The notes under the pieces: generated by a model
What the model was told of the DNA's origin: nothing
Databases searched by the model: none
What the model saw: the letters and a program-made list of their open reading frames with translations, nothing else
Assembly (NCBI GenBank): GCA_013334225.1
Contig: JAAXXY010000021.1
Coordinates: forward strand, 1-50,863
Direction: 5' to 3'
Length of the DNA stretch: 50,863 nt
DNA from: Chlorobiaceae bacterium
GTDB taxonomy: Bacteria; Bacteroidota; Chlorobiia; Chlorobiales; Chlorobiaceae
Translations under genes and position numbers: made by a program
Part shown: one piece after another, positions 45,203 to 50,863 of the stretch
How positions within the stretch are numbered: the first letter of the stretch is position 1
Layout of the letters: the number at the start of each line of letters is the position of its first letter

Positions 45203-46258
45203 GTGATTGAAGGATCGTTTCACAACGGCAAGGCCGAAGCGGTTAACCGGAAGCCCGGAACAGGAAAAAACATCCGGGTCTTTGTTGCCGGCGCCACAGG
45301 TTATATCGGCAAATATGTTGTCCGGGAACTGGTTTCCAGGGGTTACGATGTCGTGAGTTTCGCCCGTGAGCGTTCCGGCGTAGGCGGGTCTTCGGGCGAA
45401 GAAGAAACACGCAGGCAGCTTCAGGGTTCCGAAGTGAGGTTCGGGGATATCTGCAGTCTCGAGTCCGTCAATCGCAACGGTATCAGGGGTGAGCATTTCG
45501 ACGTGGTCGTTTCCTGCCTGACGTCCCGGAACGGGGGAATGAAGGACTCATGGAAGATCGATTACCAGGCATCACGCAACGCGCTCGATGCCGGCAAGGC
45601 GGCTGGCGCGAAACAGTTCGTCCTGCTCTCGGCCATCTGTGTCCAGAAACCGAAACTGGAGTTCCAGCGGGCAAAACTGCAGTTCGAGAAAGAGCTGAAA
45701 GAATCCGGTCTTATATATTCTATCGTGAGGCCTACGGCATTTTTCAAATCACTTGCGGGACAGGTTGAACCGGTAAAAAAAGGAAAACCTTACGTGATGT
45801 TCGGCAATGGCCGGCTTACCGCCTGCAAGCCCATCAGCGAAAGGGACCTTGCCCGTTTTATAGCGGATTGCCTTGAAAATCCCGGGATGCAGAACAGGAC
45901 ACTTCCTGTCGGAGGTCCGGGAAAGGCAATTTCCGCAAGGGAGCAGGGGGAGATGCTCTTTGAACTGCTCGGCAGGGAGCCGAAATTCAAAAATATGCCG
46001 GTTGGTATGTTCGATGTCATCATCCCGGTGCTATCCTTCCTTTCGAAAATATTCCCAGCACTTGCCGACAAGGCTGAATTTGCCCGGATAGGTAAATATT
46101 ATTGCACGGAATCAATGCTGGTCCTGAATCCCGAAACCGGACAATACGATGAAGAGATGACCCCTTCCTACGGTACGGACACCCTGCGCGATTTTTACCG
46201 GAGGGTACTGAAAGAAGGTCTTTCCGGGCAGGAACTTGGCGATCACGCTGTCTTCTGA
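45203..46258 (+). CDS. bciA: 3,8-divinyl (proto)chlorophyllide 8-vinyl reductase BciA
   Basis: BciA reduces the C8 vinyl group of divinyl (proto)chlorophyllide with NADPH during (bacterio)chlorophyll synthesis. It is a 351-residue NmrA-like atypical SDR: VFVAGATGYIGKYVVRELVSRGYDV at residues ~26-50, FDVVVSCLTSRNGG, and LLSAICVQKPKLEFQRAKL. The ending matches the plant and green sulfur DVR enzymes (TPSYGTDTLRDFYRRVL, then LGDHAVF). No ATG precedes the Rossmann loop, so the start is most likely the GTG at 45203. That leaves a 25-residue polar N-terminal extension. It follows the terminator of the lipid cluster and forms its own unit. Confidence 0.9.
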   Translation: MIEGSFHNGKAEAVNRKPGTGKNIRVFVAGATGYIGKYVVRELVSRGYDVVSFARERSGVGGSSGEEETRRQLQGSEVRFGDICSLESVNRNGIRGEHFDVVVSCLTSRNGGMKDSWKIDYQASRNALDAGKAAGAKQFVLLSAICVQKPKLEFQRAKLQFEKELKESGLIYSIVRPTAFFKSLAGQVEPVKKGKPYVMFGNGRLTACKPISERDLARFIADCLENPGMQNRTLPVGGPGKAISAREQGEMLFELLGREPKFKNMPVGMFDVIIPVLSFLSKIFPALADKAEFARIGKYYCTESMLVLNPETGQYDEEMTPSYGTDTLRDFYRRVLKEGLSGQELGDHAVF

Positions 46259-46284
46259 AAGGAGGGAACTGCCCCGGAGGGGTA

Positions 46285-47028
46285 TCAGTTGAGTTCCGAA
46301 AAACGCAGAAATTCCCTTGTCCTCGGGTCTTTCGGGTTTGCCATCAGCGTATCCGCCGTATCCATTTCGATCAGCTCCGATTTCCCCATAAATGCCAGAT
46401 AATCGGCCATGCCCCGAAGAAACCTGACGGAATGGGAAACGATGACGACCGTATGTCCCGAGTTTGCGAATTCCCTGATGAGGTTGCGCACATCGCCACT
46501 CCTGATGGGATCGAGCGCGCTCGTGGGCTCGTCAAGCAGAAGCACTTCCGGGTTCATCGCGATCGCCCGAAGAATGGCGACCCGCTGCTGTTCGCCTCCG
46601 GACAGTTCCTCGGGGTACTTGTTCATATGCTGCTCTATTTCCAGCTGTTTCAGCAGTCTCCTTGCCTCACGTTCCGCATCTGCTTTCGGTATTTTATTGA
46701 CATGGACCGGAGCTTCGATGATATTTCCAAGAACAGTAAGATGGGGAAAGAGGTGCAGGTGCTGAAAAACGATGCCTGATTTTTTCCTGAACGCCCAGAG
46801 CGATTCCTTGTCCGTATTGCTCTCTTCGGCGGTAATGCTCCTGTCGCCGATGGTGATCCTGCCTTTTTCAAAGGGAAGGAGGCCTGCCAGGCAGAGCAGC
46901 AGGGTAGTCTTGCCGTTGCCGGAAGGGCCGATGATGCCGAGGATTTTTCCCGGTTCAAGATCGAGGTTGATGTTTTCGATGAGCGTCGTGCTCTGTACCG
47001 CTTTGCTCAGGCCTTTGATGGTGATCAT
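46285..47028 (-). CDS. Polar amino acid ABC transporter ATP-binding protein (GlnQ/HisP type)
   Basis: A 247-residue ATPase: Walker A GPSGNGKTT, Q-loop GIVFQHLHLFPHL, signature LSGGEQQRVAILRAI, Walker B VLLLDEPTSALD, and switch histidine VSHSVRF. FQHLHLFPHLTVLGNI is typical of the polar amino acid uptake class. The ATG overlaps the stop of the binding-protein/permease gene upstream (ATGA), so both are translated together. It could also serve the second fusion transporter at 32604, which lacks an ATPase. That is inference. Confidence 0.92.
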   Translation of the reverse strand: MITIKGLSKAVQSTTLIENINLDLEPGKILGIIGPSGNGKTTLLLCLAGLLPFEKGRITIGDRSITAEESNTDKESLWAFRKKSGIVFQHLHLFPHLTVLGNIIEAPVHVNKIPKADAEREARRLLKQLEIEQHMNKYPEELSGGEQQRVAILRAIAMNPEVLLLDEPTSALDPIRSGDVRNLIREFANSGHTVVIVSHSVRFLRGMADYLAFMGKSELIEMDTADTLMANPKDPRTREFLRFSELN

Positions 47029-48467
47029 TTTTCAGCTCCCGAAGAAAGAATCCCTGTAGATTTTCTCTGCAGTTTCCGCTCGAGCCTGTGCGCATAATGG
47101 GCTAACGGCAGGCTCATGGCAAGGTAGTAGCAGCAGACGACGATACCGATGCCGAGGTAGCTCTGGGTGGCGTTTGCGAGCTCACGGTACGCAGTGGCGA
47201 GTTCCCAGACCGCGATCGCAAATGCCGTCGACGTATCTTTGAAAAGGGCTACGAAATCGTTGGTCATGGGGGGAAGGGCAATTCTGAAAGCCTGGGGGAA
47301 AATGATGCGCCTGAATGCAAGGATCGGGCGCATGCCAAGAGAGTACGCGACCTGCCATTGCCTCTCGGGGATTGCCTGGAACGCCGTGCGGTAAATCTGC
47401 GATTCATATGCGGCATAGTTGAGACCGAGGCCGACAATCGCGGTAAGCCATCCCGGAAGGGTAATTCCTATGACCGGAAGGCCGAAATAGAGGAACAGCA
47501 GCTGGACAAGCACCGGAGTGCCCCGGAAAAACTCGATATAGGTTGTACAGAGCGCCCTGATCAGCGGTCCTCCGTTCGATTGTCCTACAGCGAGGGGAAT
47601 ACCGAGAATGACGGCAATGAACATTGCCCCGAATGCCAGCAGGACCGTTATCATTGCGGCCTTGAACAACTTGATGAGCCCTTCGCTCCAGTTGAGTTTC
47701 GTTGATGTTATCTCGATCGTCGGCGGTTTGGCTGTCCGCAGCTTGATCTGCTCATCATCCCAGAGGTTCCACTTCCTGAAAATTTTTTCAATGGTGCCGT
47801 CGTTTATCAGCACATCGATCGCCTTGTCGATCTCAACCTTGAGCGAAGCATCGGCTTTCCGGATACCGACCACATAGGCGCCGGTCTGGAAAGGCTTCCC
47901 TGCCGGCTTGAGCTTCGGGTTCGACCGGGCATAGAACATCTCTCCGGCAACATCCATCAGGACGGCGTCAATTCGGCCAAGTTCCAGGTCCTGATATGCT
48001 CCTACGGGGTCCTGGTATCCTTTCAGATTGTATTTTCCCTCTTCAAGCAGTCTTGATGCCGCGCAATTTACCAGAGTTCCGACCGACTTCCCGTACTTTC
48101 TGCAGTCTTCAAGGGAGGTAATGGTCCCGTCGCTTTTCCGGACCGTGAGCTGGAGCCTGAACAGGTAGTAGGGTTTACTGAAGAGCACTTCGCGGGCCCT
48201 GTCGCCGGTAGGTTCGAAGCCATCGATGATGACATTGAATTCCTTCCTCTTCAGGGACGAAACGATACTTTCCCAGTCCGTCGGAACAAACTGGGCCTTC
48301 ATGCCCATTTTGTCCGCGAGGGCTTCGGCAAATTCGTAATCGAAGCCGGTATAGGTTTGTGGGTTGGAAGGATCGGCATAAACATAAGGAGCGCCTCCGC
48401 TCGGGTCTCCGCCCCAGCGCAGGATCGGCCGGGCGAACGCTGTCAGTGAGCTCATCACGAACAGCAT
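47025..48467 (-). CDS. Polar amino acid ABC transporter, substrate-binding/permease fusion, 480 aa
   Basis: After a short leader, residues ~15-245 are a family 3 solute-binding domain in normal order (LRWGGDPSGGAPYVY, TGFDYEFAEALADKMG, IIDGFEPTGDRAREVLFSKPYY, then NDGTIEKIFRKWNL). Residues ~270-465 are a HisM/GlnP-type permease, with EFFRGTPVLVQLLFLYFGLP and the EAA-like loop QVAYSLGMRPILAFRRIIFPQAF. It would import a polar amino acid or related compound. The ATG at 48467 leaves a leader without basic residues. The seven codons before it read TKKRILLA, which looks like the missing n-region but offers no standard start codon. Confidence 0.88.
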   Translation of the reverse strand: MLFVMSSLTAFARPILRWGGDPSGGAPYVYADPSNPQTYTGFDYEFAEALADKMGMKAQFVPTDWESIVSSLKRKEFNVIIDGFEPTGDRAREVLFSKPYYLFRLQLTVRKSDGTITSLEDCRKYGKSVGTLVNCAASRLLEEGKYNLKGYQDPVGAYQDLELGRIDAVLMDVAGEMFYARSNPKLKPAGKPFQTGAYVVGIRKADASLKVEIDKAIDVLINDGTIEKIFRKWNLWDDEQIKLRTAKPPTIEITSTKLNWSEGLIKLFKAAMITVLLAFGAMFIAVILGIPLAVGQSNGGPLIRALCTTYIEFFRGTPVLVQLLFLYFGLPVIGITLPGWLTAIVGLGLNYAAYESQIYRTAFQAIPERQWQVAYSLGMRPILAFRRIIFPQAFRIALPPMTNDFVALFKDTSTAFAIAVWELATAYRELANATQSYLGIGIVVCCYYLAMSLPLAHYAHRLERKLQRKSTGILSSGAEK

Positions 48468-48633
48468 GGCAAGAAGGATACGTTTTTTCGTGGTCGTAAC
48501 GGGTTATCGGGTTGAATACGGTAACCGGGCAATGACCGGGATCAATTCGGTGAAATTAAAAAATAAAAAGGCTTTATCAACGAAATATATTCGATGCAGT
48601 TACCATGCCCGTACGGTTGAAACGGTTTGGAAA

Positions 48634-49188
48634 TCACACGGATGCCGGAAGAGCGTCAAGAAGCCCCAGAACCTCGTCCGCCGAGCTGCAAACCGTATAA
48701 TGTTTTGCGTAATCGGGCGACGCCATCTTCTGGCTTGCGATTTCACGGAAAAAGCCGGTGAGCGGGTCCCAGAATCCATTGATGTTCAGCAGCAGTATCG
48801 GCTTTTTATGGTGGCCGAGATGCTTCCAGGTAATCGCTTCCATCAGTTCGTCGATGGTGCCGAAACCTCCCGGGAGGACAAGGAAAGCGTCACCCCATTC
48901 GGCCAACATCATTTTTCGTTCATGCATGGTCTCGACGATGTGCAATTCGCTCAATCCGTGGTGGGCGAGTTCACGCTGTTCGAGAAAACGGGGTATGATC
49001 CCCCTTGCCGTTCCGCCGTTCCGCATGACGGCATCGGCGATACAGCCCATAAGACCGACCTTGCCTCCACCGTATACGAGGCCGATATTCCTGCGGGCAA
49101 GTCCCTGGCCGATATGTTCGGCAGCGGAAAAATATTCCCCGGGGGCATTGTTGCTCGAACTGCAATAGACGGTTACGTTTGCTGTCAT
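48634..49188 (-). CDS. LOG family protein (TIGR00730; nucleoside 5'-monophosphate phosphoribohydrolase-like)
   Basis: A 184-residue Rossmann-like protein of the LOG family, which cleaves cytokinin riboside monophosphates in plants and related nucleotides in bacteria. The signature PGGFGTIDELMEAITW is complete, and so is the N-terminal VYCSSSN and GLVYGGGKVGLMG pair. METMHERKM-type residues (IVETMHERKMMLAEW) supply the conserved Arg-Lys. It starts 6 nt after the stop of the glycosyltransferase gene and is therefore the last gene of the unit beginning at 50819. Older annotations call this family lysine decarboxylase, which is misleading. Confidence 0.9.
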   Translation of the reverse strand: MTANVTVYCSSSNNAPGEYFSAAEHIGQGLARRNIGLVYGGGKVGLMGCIADAVMRNGGTARGIIPRFLEQRELAHHGLSELHIVETMHERKMMLAEWGDAFLVLPGGFGTIDELMEAITWKHLGHHKKPILLLNINGFWDPLTGFFREIASQKMASPDYAKHYTVCSSADEVLGLLDALPASV

Positions 49189-49194
49189 CGTTGA

Positions 49195-49824
49195 TCAGTA
49201 GTTCAGGGTAATGCTGTCCGGTGCGCGGCGGTAGCAGTAGGTTCTTGGTGTATCCAGCTTCATGATCGTGAAATGTTCCGATGCCCGGTCCCAGAGATCG
49301 GCGTCTTCGGCATAATCGAGTGCACTGAAGCCTTCGAGGGCATGGAAAAGTTCCCGCTTGCCGAACAGTGTCCCGGCAAGGATGCATTCGGTGATATGAA
49401 CGAGTTTTTTCGGATCATTACGGTCTTTTACCATGATATCCCCGTCGAACAGGAACCCTCCGGAGAGCAGGGAAGTGCCGGGATTCTTTTCCATGATGGC
49501 GATCCTTGATTCAAGATGTTCCGGAAGGTAGATGTCGTCACTGTCGAGGAAGGTGATATATCGCCCGAAAGATGCCTGGATTCCGGCATTTCTCGAGAGC
49601 GCAGGTTTCCTGTTGCTGTGCTTCATGTACCTGATCCCTTGAAATTTCATCAGATAGGGATCGATCGCCGAAAAGGTCATGTCCGAGCTTCCGTCGTCGA
49701 CGATGATGAGTTCCCAGTTGCTGTAACTCTGGCCGAGGACGCTTTCTATCGCGTTGCCGACGTGCCCCTCACGGTTGAAGGTGGGCAGGATGACCGAAAT
49801 TTCCGGAGAACCGCTGAACCTCAT
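49195..49824 (-). CDS. Family 2 glycosyltransferase, 209 aa
   Basis: A compact GT-A fold glycosyltransferase. EISVILPTFNREGHVGNAIESVLGQS at the start, LIIVDDGSSD with the UDP-binding acidic pair, SRNAGIQASFGRYITFLDSDD with the DxD-type metal motif at about residues 94-97, and an acceptor-side EDADLWDRASEHF are all present. At 209 residues it is nearly only the catalytic domain, with no membrane anchor. The ATG at 49824 overlaps the stop of the pigment prenyltransferase (ATGA). The long upstream open frame (49825-50535) is antisense-like overlap, not part of this gene. The acceptor is unknown. Confidence 0.87.
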   Translation of the reverse strand: MRFSGSPEISVILPTFNREGHVGNAIESVLGQSYSNWELIIVDDGSSDMTFSAIDPYLMKFQGIRYMKHSNRKPALSRNAGIQASFGRYITFLDSDDIYLPEHLESRIAIMEKNPGTSLLSGGFLFDGDIMVKDRNDPKKLVHITECILAGTLFGKRELFHALEGFSALDYAEDADLWDRASEHFTIMKLDTPRTYCYRRAPDSITLNY

Positions 49825-50819
49825 GGCCGGAGCGCTCTGATGGCAAAAGCTGAAACAAGCATGCCCGCCACGAGGAAATTCTGGGCCACGGCATTGTAGC
49901 GGACATCCATCGTGCGCGGCGAGCGAACGAGCGGAAACTGAAGCAGAAACTGCGGGATGACGAGAATACCGGTCACGACGGCATACATCGTCTGGCCGAG
50001 TGCAAAGAGGTAGCATGCTGCGAAAAGCTGGCCGATATCGATAAGCACCGAGGCGATGAATGCCGCTTTTGTTTCCCCGAAAACGGCAGGCAGCGTCCTG
50101 ATGCCGACCTGTCTGTCGCCGTTGATCGACTTGAAGTCGTTGATGGTCATGGTCCCGGTACTGGACAGGGTGTAGAATCCGGCTATGAAAAGTGAGGGCT
50201 TGAGGATTTCGGGCAGCACTTCCGGACTGTAGGCGATAAGGCCCGCAATCCAGGGAATGATCAGATAGGATACAGCGACAATGATGTTGCCGGCCCAGAG
50301 GCGTTTCTTGAGTTTTATCGGGTTGGCACTGTAGAGATGGGCGTTGACGATGCCGATGACGACGTAAAAACCGATAAGCGGATGGATAAGGTATCCGGTG
50401 ATAACCGAAACAATTGACCAGACGGCGATAAGGATGGTCGCATTTTTCAGTGATATCGCGCCTCCCGGGATAGGCCGGTCCGGTTCGTTTATGACATCGA
50501 GGTCCCGGTCGAAATAATCGTTCAGCATCTGGCATGTCCCGGTGGCGAACGGTCCGGTCAGCAGCATGCCGAGTATGAATTTCCAGCCGATGATATCATT
50601 CCAGCCGAATGAGCCGCTCGCAACTGCGCCGCAGAGGTAGCTCCACATGACCGGTATCCAGGTGACCGGTTTCAGGAAACGGAAAAAAAGGGCGAGCCTT
50701 GAAAGTTTTTCGGCGGGACGGGGAAACCAGCTGACCGATTTACGGACATGCAGCGGCATTTTCATATTTCTGTTTTCCGGCTGCCGGTCATTCCCGCTGG
50801 AAAGAAAATCGCTCACCAT
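49821..50819 (-). CDS. (Bacterio)chlorophyll synthase, UbiA prenyltransferase family (BchG/ChlG/BchK)
   Basis: An integral membrane prenyltransferase of 332 residues that esterifies a chlorophyllide with phytyl, geranylgeranyl or farnesyl diphosphate. The segment FLKPVTWIPVMWSYLCGAVASG is the chlorophyll synthase hallmark. The first Asp-rich motif is NDYFDRDLDVINEPDRPIPGG and the second NDFKSINGDRQVGIRTLP. About eight membrane helices follow the ~50-residue basic N-terminus. Green sulfur bacteria have three such enzymes, for Chl a, BChl a and BChl c, and I cannot decide which this is. The start may be 50819 or the ATG at residue 20. It heads a unit with the glycosyltransferase and LOG genes. 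Confidence 0.88.
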   Translation of the reverse strand: MVSDFLSSGNDRQPENRNMKMPLHVRKSVSWFPRPAEKLSRLALFFRFLKPVTWIPVMWSYLCGAVASGSFGWNDIIGWKFILGMLLTGPFATGTCQMLNDYFDRDLDVINEPDRPIPGGAISLKNATILIAVWSIVSVITGYLIHPLIGFYVVIGIVNAHLYSANPIKLKKRLWAGNIIVAVSYLIIPWIAGLIAYSPEVLPEILKPSLFIAGFYTLSSTGTMTINDFKSINGDRQVGIRTLPAVFGETKAAFIASVLIDIGQLFAACYLFALGQTMYAVVTGILVIPQFLLQFPLVRSPRTMDVRYNAVAQNFLVAGMLVSAFAIRALRP

Positions 50820-50863
50820 TGTTCCTGTTTGATCTTGAAATCCACAAAAAATAAAAATAACAT

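Noticed and set aside
48466..49194. 242-codon plus-strand frame across the LOG gene
   Set aside because: It lies antisense to a complete LOG-family signature and has no ribosome site.
49825..50535. N-terminal extension of the family 2 glycosyltransferase
   Set aside because: It overlaps the prenyltransferase gene in another frame and is Arg/His/Pro-rich. The glycosyltransferase domain begins at the ATG at 49824.

Overview
The window comes from a green sulfur bacterium (Chlorobiaceae), inferred from gene content. It carries three (bacterio)chlorophyll biosynthesis genes: a BchF/BchV-type 3-vinyl hydratase cut by the left edge, the 8-vinyl reductase bciA at 45.2 kb, and a BchG/ChlG/BchK-type prenyltransferase at the right edge. 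It also has a sulfide:quinone reductase, a small chlorosome-envelope-like protein, and a succinate/acetate CoA-transferase that fits a reductive-TCA autotroph able to use acetate. I see no transposase, phage gene, rRNA or CRISPR array. There is one tRNA (Cys) and one riboswitch (FMN, ahead of ribB).

Layout. 0-5.5 kb: bchF (partial), small hypotheticals, trmB, the CoA-transferase and an ATC-hydrolase-like protein. 5.5-10.6 kb: a PPOX-family flavoprotein, a SHOCT membrane protein, and a two-gene unit on the minus strand made of a hotdog-methyltransferase fusion followed by a hybrid histidine kinase whose membrane domain resembles CqsS. 11-16.7 kb: an SDR, FMN riboswitch-ribB, an NmrA-like SDR, YjbQ, an isoprenylcysteine-methyltransferase pseudogene interrupted by a palindromic repeat, a sirtuin, and a membrane cytochrome ending in CxxCH. 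17-21.7 kb: a PLAT-domain protein, a Nudix hydrolase, the chlorosome-like protein, a second copy of the repeat, and an acyl-CoA synthetase. 22-27.5 kb: a flippase-like membrane protein, then four tightly packed genes (glycosyltransferase-like, NeuA-like CMP-sugar synthetase, KdnB-like dehydrogenase, KdnA-like aminotransferase) that suggest an 8-amino-Kdo type surface sugar. 27.5-32 kb: an exported protein, tRNA-Cys, YedK/HMCES, RmuC and sulfide:quinone reductase. 32.6-34.3 kb: a substrate-binding/permease fusion.

34.5-45.1 kb is the most unusual region. It is a 12-gene head-to-tail cluster encoding AcpS, a FabZ-like dehydratase, a truncated ketosynthase-like protein with no active-site Cys, ACP, an intact ketosynthase, a FabG-like ketoreductase, a FabL-like enoyl reductase, a type III polyketide synthase, a LolD/MacB-type ABC ATPase and permease, a LolA-like periplasmic carrier, and an outer-membrane beta-barrel. 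I read it as a dedicated type II fatty-acid line. It would hand a reduced acyl chain to a type III PKS and ship the resulting pyrone- or resorcinol-type lipid to the outer membrane. The central genes are visibly AT-richer than their neighbours, which suggests acquisition.

45.2-50.8 kb: bciA, a polar amino acid ABC transporter (ATPase plus binding-protein/permease fusion), and a coupled unit of pigment prenyltransferase, family 2 glycosyltransferase and LOG-family hydrolase.

The second system worth following is the methyltransferase/CqsS-like kinase pair at 6.6-10.6 kb. Its architecture recalls the PhcB/PhcS fatty-acid methyl ester signalling pair and may be a quorum-sensing circuit. All family assignments were made by reading sequences against remembered family motifs. 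No database search was run.
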